Origin: Leucothrix arctica
GTDB taxonomy: Bacteria; Pseudomonadota; Gammaproteobacteria; Thiotrichales; Thiotrichaceae
Direction of reading: 5' to 3'
Length of the DNA: 64,000 nucleotides
NCBI RefSeq assembly: GCF_003172895.1
Contig: NZ_QGKL01000043.1
Location: forward strand, 107,578-171,577
Shown: positions 1 through 8,315 of the stretch, one piece after another
Numbering within the stretch: the first letter of the stretch is position 1
Layout of the letters: each line of letters starts with the position of its first letter
Notes under the pieces: generated by a model
What the model was told of the DNA's origin: nothing
What the model saw: the letters and a program-made list of their open reading frames with translations, nothing else
The model's database searches: none
Position numbers and translations under genes: made by a program

Positions 1-105
1 CACCGTTTGAGGCGTGACGTTCATTAGCTCTGCGGCACGCGTCACGCTGCCCTCTTTAGCGACAGCGTGAAAGTACTGAAGGTGATGGAAATTTAATTGC
101 TTCAT
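1..105 (-). CDS. nhaR: LysR-family regulator, NhaR-like, N-terminal part only
   Basis: Thirty-five codons run from an ATG at 105 off the left edge of the window. The peptide (MKQLNFHHLQYFHAVAKEGS, then VTRAAELMNVTPQTV) is the start of a LysR-type winged helix-turn-helix. It closely resembles NhaR, where the same phrase ends in LTPQT. NhaR activates nhaA in response to sodium, and nhaA is the gene immediately upstream on the same strand (48 bp away), so the naming fits. The effector-binding domain lies outside the window. Family assignment is firm; NhaR identity is inferred from the helix and the neighbour. Confidence 0.75.
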   Translation of the reverse strand, partial: MKQLNFHHLQYFHAVAKEGSVTRAAELMNVTPQTV

Positions 106-154
106 GTCGTACCTCAGGCGCTAATGTTTATTAAACGCATCATTAATTTACCGA

Positions 155-1330
155 TCATTTAACCGTTGGCTTTGCTGTTCGCAATACGTAATAACCAAAA
201 ATACCCGACAAGAACGATCCTATTAAAATCGCTAGTTTGTCTGCGTAGTGGTAAATCTGCGTGTCGTTGTACGCGAGCGTGTCGATAAATAAACTCATGG
301 TAAAACCAACACCGGTAAGGATTGATACACCGTAAAGCTGACGCCAATCACTACCCTCTGGCAACTTCGCGATACCCATTTTAATAGCCAACCAGCTAAA
401 GCCAAACACACCTAGCTGCTTACCTATAAATAAACCAGCAATGATTCCCAATGGTACTGGTGTAAACATTTGGTCTAGCGAAATGCCTCGCAAATCCACA
501 CCTGCATTTACAAAAGCAAACATCGGCAAGATCAGGAACGCGACCCAATAGTGTAATCCGTACTCCATTTCCTTACTCATGGAGAACTCAGTGCCATCCT
601 TTTTCTTACACGTTAGTGGGATGGTAAAGGCAAGCGCGACACCGGCTAATGTTGCGTGAACACCTGACTTTAGTACGCTGATCCACAACACGATACCCAA
701 CACGATGTAGGCTGCTCTGTTGGTCACACCCATTCTATTCATAATGATTAAACTGAATAACGATATAGACGCTACTGTAATTGATGCGGTCGACAGCTCA
801 GCCGTATAGAACAAAGCAATGATAACAATCGCGCCAAGGTCATCGATGATCGCCAATGCCAACAGGAAGACCTTCAGAGATAGCGGCACACGTTTTCCAA
901 GCAGTGACAAAATACCTAAGGCAAACGCGATATCTGTCGCTGTCGGTATTGCCCAACCTTTCATAGCAAACACGTCGCCTTGGTTAAACGCGATGAATAC
1001 CAGTGCGGGAACTAACATTCCACCCACTGCCGCTGCGCCTGGAAGTGCTACTTGGCTCAGTGAAGAAAGGTGCCCTTCTAACACTTCACGCTTCACTTCA
1101 AGCCCGATGAGGAAGAAGAATATCGCCATCAAACCGTCGTTAACCCACAGTAGTAACGGCTTGGCAATTTGTAGCTCGCCAAAACGTACTTCTACGGGCG
1201 TATGTAAGAACGCACTGTACACACTTGAGAGCGCGCTATTTTGTAGGATTAAGGCAAAGATCGTGACGAAAATAAGTAATATTCCCGCTGACGACTCACG
1301 TTTTAAAAAAGACTCAATGGTAGTCATCAT
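155..1330 (-). CDS. nhaA: Na+/H+ antiporter NhaA
   Basis: Inner-membrane antiporter that expels one Na+ (or Li+) for two H+ and handles sodium and alkaline stress. At 391 aa it matches the usual NhaA length. The ion-binding aspartates are present and even share E. coli numbering: Asp133 in ATDIAFALG and Asp163/Asp164 in AIIDDLGA. About twelve hydrophobic segments can be seen. Its ATG overlaps the stop of the upstream exchanger gene by 4 bp, so translation is probably coupled, and the downstream gene is an NhaR-like regulator. The product is certain; sodium-dependent control by the neighbouring regulator is inferred. Confidence 0.97.
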   Translation of the reverse strand: MMTTIESFLKRESSAGILLIFVTIFALILQNSALSSVYSAFLHTPVEVRFGELQIAKPLLLWVNDGLMAIFFFLIGLEVKREVLEGHLSSLSQVALPGAAAVGGMLVPALVFIAFNQGDVFAMKGWAIPTATDIAFALGILSLLGKRVPLSLKVFLLALAIIDDLGAIVIIALFYTAELSTASITVASISLFSLIIMNRMGVTNRAAYIVLGIVLWISVLKSGVHATLAGVALAFTIPLTCKKKDGTEFSMSKEMEYGLHYWVAFLILPMFAFVNAGVDLRGISLDQMFTPVPLGIIAGLFIGKQLGVFGFSWLAIKMGIAKLPEGSDWRQLYGVSILTGVGFTMSLFIDTLAYNDTQIYHYADKLAILIGSFLSGIFGYYVLRTAKPTVK

Positions 1331-2313
1331 GATGGCGAACCTCCGAATAAGATAAAGCCTTGATAAACAAAGAAAGAAATCAGTAACACTGCACCCACCC
1401 AGCGATGAATAACGAACGACTCACCTTTGGGGACGAATCGCGTGACTAGATAAAACAGCACAACCAAGCCAAGCATAATTGGATAGTCTCGGACAATGAC
1501 TTCGTTGCTAAAGGTGTTGGGGCCAACAATTCCAGCGATACCCAGCACCGCTAAAATATTGAATAAACTAGAACCGATCACATTACCGACGGCCATGTCG
1601 TGCTCGCCTTTTTTGACCGCTGAAACAGAAGCTGCTAGCTCTGGTAGGCTAGTACCTATCGCAACGATAGTTAGGCCGATAACAAGATCACTGACACCAA
1701 ATATTTGTGCGACACCGACTGCGCCCCAAACTAATAATTTTGCGCTGATCAGTAAGATGATGACGCCAGACACTAGCATCCAAATGATTTGCTTGGAGAC
1801 CTTCTCTGTTTTGGTCGTTGTTTCATTACTCGCGTTGGTTTTAGCCGCTGACTCTTTACGAGCGCTAACAATGGTCAACCAGATGACAAAGATCATCGCT
1901 GCCATTAGCAAGATCCCATCTAGGCGAGATAGCACGTCGTCCCAAAGCAAAATACCGAGCGCAAACAACATCCCTATTATTAGTAATGGCGTGTCTTTAT
2001 TTAGCGTTTGTGGCCCAACTAATAAAGGCGCGAGAAGTACGGTCACGCCTAACACTAAGGTCATATTTGCAATATTAGACCCCACCACATTACCGATAGC
2101 AAGGCCGTTGTTGCCTTGAAAAGCGGCCAATCCAGACACCAGCATTTCTGGCGCTGACGTACTAAACGCAACAATCGTCAGTCCAATAATAAGCGGTGAG
2201 ATACCGAGGCTTTTTGCAATACCTGATGCGCCGTCGACGAATCGATCGGAGCTCCAAGCCAGTAGCACTAGGCCGATAACTACTGCAACACTGTAAAGTG
2301 CTAAGGTTTCCAT
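1327..2313 (-). CDS. CaCA-family Na+/Ca2+ exchanger (YrbG-like)
   Basis: Inner-membrane calcium/cation antiporter of 328 aa. Two inverted alpha repeats are obvious. The first, about residues 43-90, contains GLTIVAFSTSAPEM and GNVVGSNIAN. The second, about 212-260, contains GLTIVAIGTSLPEL and GNVIGSSLFN. The paired glutamates and asparagines of these repeats form the ion path in this family. A polar, lysine/threonine-rich cytoplasmic loop (about 151-175) separates the halves. It is the first gene of a two-gene unit with nhaA (4-bp overlap), which suggests a shared role in Na+ homeostasis. The ion actually exchanged cannot be told from sequence. Confidence 0.92.
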   Translation of the reverse strand: METLALYSVAVVIGLVLLAWSSDRFVDGASGIAKSLGISPLIIGLTIVAFSTSAPEMLVSGLAAFQGNNGLAIGNVVGSNIANMTLVLGVTVLLAPLLVGPQTLNKDTPLLIIGMLFALGILLWDDVLSRLDGILLMAAMIFVIWLTIVSARKESAAKTNASNETTTKTEKVSKQIIWMLVSGVIILLISAKLLVWGAVGVAQIFGVSDLVIGLTIVAIGTSLPELAASVSAVKKGEHDMAVGNVIGSSLFNILAVLGIAGIVGPNTFSNEVIVRDYPIMLGLVVLFYLVTRFVPKGESFVIHRWVGAVLLISFFVYQGFILFGGSPS

Positions 2314-2608
2314 TTTACTAACTCCGAGTCATAATTTTCATAATATTTGCCTATAGTAAGGAAATTTCTGATTAATTAAAATTCGTATAATATTTAGTTT
2401 TTATCAGATAAAACCTTAATAAAAAATAAAAGCCACTGCTTAGATAGTTGGCTTTCTTGGTTTTGGATGCAGTAAAAGTGGATTTCCTGCAGGTGGGATT
2501 TATCTAGGAAGACCTGTATTAAGTGGACGAATCTCATAATCTTCATAGCAGGCCATTTAAAACCTAGCGTCAGTTTCTCTAATACCGGCTAATTCACCTA
2601 AAAACAGA

Positions 2609-3109
2609 TTACTCTTCTTCCGTCCAAGTCACTTTTTGGCCATATAGAGGAATGGTAGAAAGATCCATTTTTGCGGAGCCGTTTTGTACTTCCGTCGCAT
2701 GAGAAAGGTAGATAAGGGTTTTATTCTCCTCATCATAAACGCGTGTGACTTTCAGTGACTTCCATACCAACGAGGTACGCTTTGAGAATACACTTTCACC
2801 GCCCTCATCCTTTTCAATATCACCAATCACTAGCGGCCCTGTCTGCTTACAAGAGATGGCAGAGTTAGACGGGTCACTAAACACTTCACCATTACGCAAG
2901 CGCTCTATAACGCCACGGTCAAAGTATGAAAAATGACACGTCACGCCTTTAACCTTTGGATCTTCAATCGCTTCAATCTTGATGTCACTACCTAACCAAT
3001 CGACATTTACATCGCCAACTTCCTTGGCTTGTACTGAAAATGACAGCGCCATAAGCGAGAAACTAGCGATAGCAACAGTAGAACCTAAAGCGGTAGATAA
3101 CTTATTCAT
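2609..3109 (-). CDS. creA: CreA family exported protein
   Basis: Product of 166 aa. The ATG at 3109 is preferred over the in-frame ATG at 3124 because GGAG lies 9 nt before it and the protein then begins directly with a signal peptide (MNKLSTALGSTVAIASFSLM, cleavage near VQA-KE). The mature part carries the CreA hallmarks: DPKVKGVTCHFSYF, SNSAISCKQTGPL, VFSKRTSLVWKSLKVTRVYD and YLSHATEV. CreA is a conserved periplasmic protein of unknown biochemical role, linked in E. coli with the creBCD locus. No creBCD genes are present here. Monocistronic by position. Confidence 0.9.
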   Translation of the reverse strand: MNKLSTALGSTVAIASFSLMALSFSVQAKEVGDVNVDWLGSDIKIEAIEDPKVKGVTCHFSYFDRGVIERLRNGEVFSDPSNSAISCKQTGPLVIGDIEKDEGGESVFSKRTSLVWKSLKVTRVYDEENKTLIYLSHATEVQNGSAKMDLSTIPLYGQKVTWTEEE

Positions 3110-3222
3110 AAACGGTAACTCCATGTTTGGTTTAAGGTGGTTCGCCTATTACTAATAATAGACCTTCCTCAGAAAACCACAAATAGCAGTACCTTATCTT
3201 TGAAATATCGGTAATCCAGAAC

Positions 3223-3260
3223 CAAAAAAGCACCCGTTGAGTGTCCCCAACGAGTGCTTT
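3223..3260 (-). terminator. intrinsic terminator of the bufferin operon
   Basis: Read on the minus strand, AAAGCACTCGTTG pairs with CAACGGGTGCTTT (one G-U) around a short loop and runs into six T. It lies 26 bp after the stop of the DoxX gene. Confidence 0.85.
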
Positions 3261-3286
3261 AGTTAAGCTGAAATTTTAGCTCGACA

Positions 3287-3820
3287 TTATCGTGAATCTT
3301 TTCTCTCGAAACCAAACAAGTGGTCCAAAGACAACTTACCAGGGCCGATAATAACAAGTGCAGCTGCAACACCAGCCCACCACATCGCTGGGTTAACCCA
3401 GTGAGACCATGTTGGGAAGACAGCTAGCTGGATAAACACCGTCATTACCAAAATACCTAACGCTGCAAATCGAGTGAACAAACCGAAGATAAGCAATAAC
3501 GGCAATGCAATCTCAGCGACACCCGCTGTCACAGCAAAGAACTTAATGTAAGCAACCGTTGGAGACCCTTCAACATACTCTAATGTTTTAGGATCACACA
3601 GTAGCAATGCGCCTTCACGCACTTCTTCTGGACAAAAGAACTCATACATAAACAGGTCATATACACCCGGATCAGGCTTGAACCAACCATTCCATTTAGC
3701 CAGTCCTGAGTAAAAGAACACGCTAAAGATCTGCCAGCGAAGACCCAGCAATGCTAATGGTTTGAAGACGATGTTCAGCCACTCAAATATAGTTATGTAG
3801 AAAGATTTTATTGCACCCAT
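3287..3820 (-). CDS. DoxX-family membrane protein, last gene of the bufferin operon
   Basis: Membrane protein of 177 aa with about four hydrophobic segments and DoxX-type features (FYSGLAKWNGWF, then hydrophobic stretches around residues 85-110, 115-135 and 145-160). DoxX proteins of this subgroup are commonly encoded at the end of bufferin and HvfA-type RiPP operons, and that is its position here, 29 bp after bufC and followed by a terminator. The start fits a Met just before AIKSFYITIFEW. A role in quinone- or thiol-linked redox chemistry accompanying metallophore maturation is plausible but unproven. Confidence 0.85.
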   Translation of the reverse strand: MGAIKSFYITIFEWLNIVFKPLALLGLRWQIFSVFFYSGLAKWNGWFKPDPGVYDLFMYEFFCPEEVREGALLLCDPKTLEYVEGSPTVAYIKFFAVTAGVAEIALPLLLIFGLFTRFAALGILVMTVFIQLAVFPTWSHWVNPAMWWAGVAAALVIIGPGKLSLDHLFGFERKDSR

Positions 3821-3849
3821 AGTGTATTCACTCGTATATATATCGTATT

Positions 3850-4656
3850 TTATTTAAGAAGATGTGCGTTCAATAACTCAGCAAACAACGTCGATACATC
3901 GAAGTCTTCATCCAAAGACGTCGCTGCTTCAGTTGCTGAGTCAAAACTTGCGGTTTGTTTCAAGCTAGACATAAACGCAGACTCAACGTCTGACAGTGGC
4001 TTTGCTTGAACTTGTAAATTACTTTGCCAAAAAATGACGGCGTTTTTATGAGCGCTTAACTCAATCTTTTGGTCTTCTTCCATCTGGCCAAAACGTAGCT
4101 GGCTCCACAGTTCAAATATGTCGAACTCAAGATTCACTATCTGAGTAGAGTCAACCAACGCCATTGGTAACTCCGACAAGTCTTCACCCCGTGAAATTAT
4201 GCCCTGCACAACTTCTAGCGTTAAAAAGTCATCACCATTTGCATTGAGCGCTTGCATCCATGCTTGGTCCAAACGACAAAGATCAGGTACGTAAGGATAG
4301 CTGACAATCAGTTCTGCAACCTTAACGTGTAGAAATTCTACAAAACTTGTATTACTTGTATCTGGGTCATCCGCAAAGCCATAACCAATGAGTGTCGCTG
4401 ATGCTGGTGGCGCTTCATTGACATAGCTCCCTGCCAGTTGCGCGAAATAATCCTCGCCCCATAGTTTTACTAAGGTAGGAAAGTTACTTTCAAGTGCAGA
4501 GGCACTGGCTCGAATAAAGCCATTTCGGTACACACTAAGAAACGATGCGGGTCGGTCACCGCCAAGATAAGCATTAAGCTTGTCACGCTCCCCTGTCTGC
4601 ATAAAGCGCTCAAAAGCACCGATATAGTCATCGTGAGAATAGCGGTTATCTGCCAT
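3850..4656 (-). CDS. bufC: BufC-like DUF2063 protein, partner of the MNIO enzyme
   Basis: 268 aa. The N-terminal half is a DUF2063 domain, with the family pattern SFLSVYRNGFIRASASALES, FPTLVKLWGEDYFAQLAGSY and APPASATL. The C-terminal half is less conserved, as usual. Proteins of this family bind the precursor peptide and assist the adjacent DUF692 (MNIO) oxygenase in RiPP metallophore maturation. Its ATG lies 11 bp inside the end of bufB, indicating translational coupling and a stable enzyme-partner pair. It is probably cytoplasmic, as no signal peptide is seen. Family is clear; the role is transferred from characterised bufferin and HvfA systems. Confidence 0.9.
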   Translation of the reverse strand: MADNRYSHDDYIGAFERFMQTGERDKLNAYLGGDRPASFLSVYRNGFIRASASALESNFPTLVKLWGEDYFAQLAGSYVNEAPPASATLIGYGFADDPDTSNTSFVEFLHVKVAELIVSYPYVPDLCRLDQAWMQALNANGDDFLTLEVVQGIISRGEDLSELPMALVDSTQIVNLEFDIFELWSQLRFGQMEEDQKIELSAHKNAVIFWQSNLQVQAKPLSDVESAFMSSLKQTASFDSATEAATSLDEDFDVSTLFAELLNAHLLK

Positions 4657-5572
4657 GATTCACGTTCTCCAGAGGTGCTTTTGTAATTGCTTCTAGTAAA
4701 GAAGAAGCGCGGTTACGTTCCTCCATCAACTCGCTAAACTCTGGCACATTGTCATCACGCTCTAGCAGCACAGGCTTTGGCCCAAGTACTTGCATTGCGG
4801 TTTCTAACAACTTCCAGACAGCTTCATCAACGGGTGATGCATGACTATCAATCAATAGCTTATCTGGAAAGTTTGGGTCAGGGTCAAAACCAGCGATGTG
4901 GATCTCGCCCACTTTCGACGGGTCTAACGCTGACAGGTATTGCCCAGGATCTAAGTCAGTATTGCGATAACTTAGGTATAAATTATTGACGTCGACCAAT
5001 AGCCCTGCGCCAGTTCGATTGGCAGCTTCCATTAAAAAGTCAGCTTCATCCATTTCTGAAATAAAGTCTAAATAGTTCGTTGGATTCTCAATCAGTATTG
5101 GGCGGCCAATGGCCTCTTGGTAACGGTCAATACCATCGCACAAGCAGTTGAGTGCTTGCTGCGTTCTAGGTAGTGGTAATAGGTCAGAGAAATAGGCATG
5201 CTGACTGGTTGACCAAGTCGCATGTTCTGACACCATCACTGGATTAAAGCGTTTAACTAACGCGCTAACTTGCGCCAAATGGCGACTGGTAATAGCAGCG
5301 GGCTTCTCGGTAAAAGAACCGAGAGAGCCTGCGACCCCATGAAAACTCAATGGGAAATGTTCTGCAATTGCTTGCAGATAGCGCAATCTTGGCCCACCTT
5401 GAACGAAATAGTTTTCTGTATGCACCTCAAACCATAGATCTGGGAAGGATTCTTGCTGAACACTAGGGTCAGCGAATGAGAGTGCATCATCATAATGCTG
5501 GGGTTTTAAATTAATCCCAGCGCCTGACAGTGTTGACTGTTTCGAATCAAATTGGACCAAGTGACTATTCAT
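4646..5572 (-). CDS. bufB: BufB-like DUF692 multinuclear iron oxidative enzyme (MNIO)
   Basis: 308 aa, a TIM-barrel DUF692 protein. Likely metal-ligand motifs are visible in order: EVHTENYF (about 49-56), FHGVAGSLG, SEHATWS, LIENPTNYLDF, LVDVNNLYLSY and EIHIAGFD. Enzymes of this family (MbnB, HvfB, BufB) use two or three irons and O2 to turn cysteines of a precursor peptide into oxazolone/thioamide or thiooxazole groups that bind copper. The start lies 3 bp after the stop of the plain bufferin gene. The likely substrates are the cysteines of the two upstream bufferins, including the NPC repeats of the first; that is inference. Confidence 0.95.
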   Translation of the reverse strand: MNSHLVQFDSKQSTLSGAGINLKPQHYDDALSFADPSVQQESFPDLWFEVHTENYFVQGGPRLRYLQAIAEHFPLSFHGVAGSLGSFTEKPAAITSRHLAQVSALVKRFNPVMVSEHATWSTSQHAYFSDLLPLPRTQQALNCLCDGIDRYQEAIGRPILIENPTNYLDFISEMDEADFLMEAANRTGAGLLVDVNNLYLSYRNTDLDPGQYLSALDPSKVGEIHIAGFDPDPNFPDKLLIDSHASPVDEAVWKLLETAMQVLGPKPVLLERDDNVPEFSELMEERNRASSLLEAITKAPLENVNHGR

Positions 5573-5575
5573 TAT

Positions 5576-5938
5576 TTACTTCATGTTGCGTTCTAGAGCA
5601 GTTTTAGATGCAGAACCTTCTGGTGTAAGGATATGCTCACAAGTACCTTTAGGTGCATATGTCCATGCATTACCTTGGAAGTCAATTGTTGAAGTACCCT
5701 GACAACTTGTACCTGGGCCTGCTGCACAATCATTTTCAGCGGTAAGCGCGATACCGAAACACTTGTCTTTACGACCTGAAATTGCTGCGCCCTGAACCCA
5801 AGCGTTAAAGCTTTGCTTTACACTTGCAGAAGCATCTGCAGAAATACGTAACTGGTCGTTTGGCTTAGCCGCCGCGACTGATGTTAAAACGGCCAATGCT
5901 GCACCAGCGATAAGTGCTGAATTTGTAGACTTTTTCAT
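5576..5938 (-). CDS. bufA: bufferin precursor, BufA1/DUF2282 type (short form)
   Basis: 120 aa from the ATG at 5938, which has an AGAGAG ribosome site and begins a signal peptide ([20 protein letters not shown], cleavage after VAAA). An upstream extension of the frame lacks this logic. The mature domain has four cysteines, Cys60, Cys71, Cys79 and Cys100, in the DUF2282 pattern [29 protein letters not shown]. Such precursors are modified by the MNIO enzyme and exported, where they bind copper. It is nearly identical in its core to the product of the preceding gene but lacks the repeat tail, so it is a tandem duplicate. Confidence 0.93.
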   Translation of the reverse strand: MKKSTNSALIAGAALAVLTSVAAAKPNDQLRISADASASVKQSFNAWVQGAAISGRKDKCFGIALTAENDCAAGPGTSCQGTSTIDFQGNAWTYAPKGTCEHILTPEGSASKTALERNMK

Positions 5939-6039
5939 AAGATGACTCTCTAATTTTGTTGCCACACTACTAGGGGTGGATTTCACAAGGAATACGCAGT
6001 GCCAGATTTCAAAAATCGACACCGCACATTATTTGTTAA

Positions 6040-6645
6040 TTACTTAGCTGCACATGGGTTAGCTGCACAAGGATTCTTTGCTGCACATGGGTTTTTAGCT
6101 GCGCAAGGATTTTTAGCCGCACATGGGTTAGCTGCACAAGGATTCTTTGCCGCACATGGGTTTTTAGCTGCGCAAGGATTCTTTGCTGCACATGGGTTAG
6201 CCGCGCAAGGATTCTTTGCTGCACATGGGTTAGCCGCGCAAGGATTAGCTGCACATGGGTTAGCTGAACAAGGGTTGCTACCGCCGCTGATGTTACGCTT
6301 CAACGCTGTTTTTGATGCTGGGCCAGCTGGAGTAATGATGTGCTCACAAGTGCCTTTAGGTGCATATGTCCATGCGTTACCTTGGAAGTCCGATGTTGAA
6401 GTACCCTGGCAACTTGTACCAGGACCTGCTGCACAATCGTTCTCAACTGCTAGAGCGATGCCGAAGCACTTATCTTTACGACCTGAAATCGCGCCACCAG
6501 CAACCCATGTGTAAAAGCTCTTCTTTTGAGCGGCACTCGCGTCATCAGAGATACGAAGCTGGTCATTTGGCTTAGCTGCTGCTACAGAAGTTAAAAGAGC
6601 AAGTGCTGCACCTGCGATTAATGCGTTGTTAGTAGATTTTTTCAT
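6040..6645 (-). CDS. bufA: bufferin precursor with a C-terminal NPCAA(K) repeat tail
   Basis: 201 aa from the ATG at 6645 (AAGGA 9 nt upstream; an in-frame TTG three codons earlier is less likely). Residues 1-24 are a signal peptide. Residues 25-120 are a DUF2282 bufferin core with Cys60, Cys71, Cys79 and Cys100 at exactly the positions of the downstream paralogue. Residues 124-201 are a tail of 14 five- or six-residue units, NPCSA once and then NPCAA or NPCAAK, each with one cysteine. The protein thus has 18 cysteines against four in a plain bufferin. The tail could be an unmodified soft-metal-binding extension or a multi-site MNIO substrate. It is first in the operon and so probably the most expressed. 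Confidence 0.92.
   Translation of the reverse strand: MKKSTNNALIAGAALALLTSVAAAKPNDQLRISDDASAAQKKSFYTWVAGGAISGRKDKCFGIALAVENDCAAGPGTSCQGTSTSDFQGNAWTYAPKGTCEHIITPAGPASKTALKRNISGGSNPCSANPCAANPCAANPCAAKNPCAANPCAAKNPCAAKNPCAAKNPCAANPCAAKNPCAAKNPCAAKNPCAANPCAAK
6043..6276 (-). repeat. 14 tandem 15/18-bp coding repeats ([11 protein letters not shown])
   Basis: The 3' third of the tailed bufferin gene is built from 15-bp (NPCAA) and 18-bp (NPCAAK) units. Units alternate in blocks, with the run [23 protein letters not shown] occurring twice in a row, which suggests expansion by slippage or unequal crossing-over of a larger module. The repeat also keeps the opposite strand and another frame open, giving misleading overlapping ORFs. 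Confidence 0.95.
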
Positions 6646-6991
6646 GGTTATCAATCCTTTACTGTTTATGTAATATAATTATTAAGTTCCCCTCTTATAC
6701 GCAGTACTATTGATTTTAGATTAAAACTATTTGTATTTATTAAAATAACCACACAAAGGATAGAGAATAAATCACTTTTATTTTAAGGACTTAGATTAAA
6801 GAAAACTTATTTACATTTATCTATTACCTTATCTTTTTTGGTTAAAATTACAGCGCTTGCAAATCCAGATTGTTTGAAAATCAACCTAATAATCAAGTCC
6901 AAGTCTATTGATGTAATTATGTTTATCTATAAGCTGTTTGCTAACATCATGTGATACCGCGAAACACACAAACTGAATTAAGGACGGATTT
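6646..6991. promoter_or_regulatory. divergent intergenic region between bufferin operon and codA-like gene
   Basis: A 346-bp AT-rich gap holding the promoters of both divergent units. No clear operator palindrome was found. On the minus strand a GGGGAACTT occurs about 40 bp before the bufferin ATG, recalling an ECF -35 element, but no convincing -10 follows. The plus side ends in AAGGA, 7 nt before the amidohydrolase ATG. Nothing else recognisable. Confidence 0.4.
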
Positions 6992-8242
6992 ATGAAAGTA
7001 GTTAATGCGCGTTTACGTGGGCAAGCAGCGCTCTACACAGTTACTTGTGAAGACGGAACCTTTGCCGCCATCACAGAACAGAGCGAAACAGTCAGTGCGC
7101 AAGACGCAGACATAGATGCAAGCGGTAACCTATTGTGCGCGCCATTTGTTGAGCCACACATCCATCTTGATGCCGTGCTCACCGCAGGCCAACCTCGCTG
7201 GAATATGAGTGGCACATTGTTTGAAGGTATCGATTGCTGGTCTGAGCGCAAACCAATGCTGACCCATGACGATGTGCAACAGCGTGTATTAAAGACAGTC
7301 GAGTTACTCTTAGCAAACGGCGTACAACACATTCGTACGCATGTGGATGTGACTGACCCAAACCTAGTTGCACTCAAAGCCATTAACGCGCTAAGACCTA
7401 AACTTGAACCCTATCTAGACCTCCAGATTGTCGCATTCCCTCAGGAAGGTATCTTGTCATTCCCAAATGGCAAGCAGTTGATGGAGAGCGCCATAGAGCA
7501 TGGTGCTGACGTTATTGGGGGTATCCCACACTTTGAGTTCACGCGTGAATATGGTGTTGAGTCGATGCGCTGGGTGGTAGACCTAGCCCAAAAGCACGAT
7601 AAGCTGGTTGATGTACATTGTGACGAGATCGATGATGGTGCATCACGATTCCTTGAAGTGTTGGCAACCGCTGCACTAGAAACGGGCATGGGCTCAAAAG
7701 TGACGGCCAGCCATACTACAGCCATGCACTCTTATAATAATGCGTATTGCAGCAAGCTATTCCGATTATTAAAGATGTCAAAAATCAACTTTGTGTCTTG
7801 CCCAACAGAAAGCCTCCATCTACAAGGCCGCTTTGATTCATACCCTAAAATACGGGGTATCACACGAGTGAAAGAAATTCGTGATGCTGGAATGAATATC
7901 TGCTTTGCCGAAGACTCAATCCAAGATCCTTGGTATACGCTGGGTAACGGCAAGCTGCTACGCGTACTGGACTCAGGCTTACACTCTTGCCACATGATGG
8001 GCTATGACGATATGTCGACCGGTTTAGACTTGATCACAGATAATGGTGCTAAGACGTTAAACATCGCTGACCGTTACGGTATTGATGTGGGTAAGCCTGC
8101 GAATTTCATCATTCTTGAAGGCTTTGATGATGTCGATGTTATTCGTCGTCAGGGTGACGTTTTATGGTCAGTGAGAGAGGCAAAGGTACTAACTTGCCGC
8201 AAACCGAGCTTACTGACGCAGTCGGTTTGCCTTACTGATTAA
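6992..8242 (+). CDS. cytosine-deaminase-like amidohydrolase (CodA family)
   Basis: 416 aa, aligned by eye with E. coli CodA over its whole length: EPHIHLD with metal ligands His56/His58, THVDVTD, AFPQEGILSFPNG, PHFEFTREYGVES, VHCDEIDD with ligand His209 and catalytic Glu212, SHTTAMH with His241, and the final metal ligand Asp308. The residues around the last ligand differ: E. coli has G-H-D-D, here A-E-D-S, so His312 and Asp314 of CodA are Glu307 and Ser309. The loop before HLQGRFD also reads SCPTES rather than ANPLVN. Substrate may therefore be a modified or related pyrimidine/purine rather than cytosine. There is no codB permease beside it. Cytoplasmic, single-gene unit with AAGGA before the ATG. 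Confidence 0.88.
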   Translation: MKVVNARLRGQAALYTVTCEDGTFAAITEQSETVSAQDADIDASGNLLCAPFVEPHIHLDAVLTAGQPRWNMSGTLFEGIDCWSERKPMLTHDDVQQRVLKTVELLLANGVQHIRTHVDVTDPNLVALKAINALRPKLEPYLDLQIVAFPQEGILSFPNGKQLMESAIEHGADVIGGIPHFEFTREYGVESMRWVVDLAQKHDKLVDVHCDEIDDGASRFLEVLATAALETGMGSKVTASHTTAMHSYNNAYCSKLFRLLKMSKINFVSCPTESLHLQGRFDSYPKIRGITRVKEIRDAGMNICFAEDSIQDPWYTLGNGKLLRVLDSGLHSCHMMGYDDMSTGLDLITDNGAKTLNIADRYGIDVGKPANFIILEGFDDVDVIRRQGDVLWSVREAKVLTCRKPSLLTQSVCLTD

Positions 8243-8315
8243 GTCCCAATAGTGTAGTCGTGCATGGAAGGAAGCCTCTCATGTACGACTGATACTGGCT
8301 AATATATTCTGATTG

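Noticed and set aside
819..1355. 178-aa plus-strand ORF antisense to nhaA
   Set aside because: Shadow of a strongly conserved gene; composition is that of antisense membrane-protein sequence.
6036..6254. Minus-strand frame of 72 aa with [11 protein letters not shown] repeats
   Set aside because: Out-of-frame reading of the same repeats, no ribosome site.
6043..6276. CRISPR array
   Set aside because: The 15/18-bp units are contiguous, without unique spacers, and in frame in a coding gene.
5999..6514. Plus-strand frame of 171 aa rich in AAHGLAAQG repeats opposite the tailed bufferin gene
   Set aside because: It is the complement of the NPCAA repeats. The minus frame has a signal peptide, conserved bufferin core, ribosome site and operon context; the plus frame has none.
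6646..6720. RpoE-like ECF promoter (GGAACTT) for the bufferin operon
   Set aside because: No fitting -10 at 16-17 bp; the match is only to the -35.
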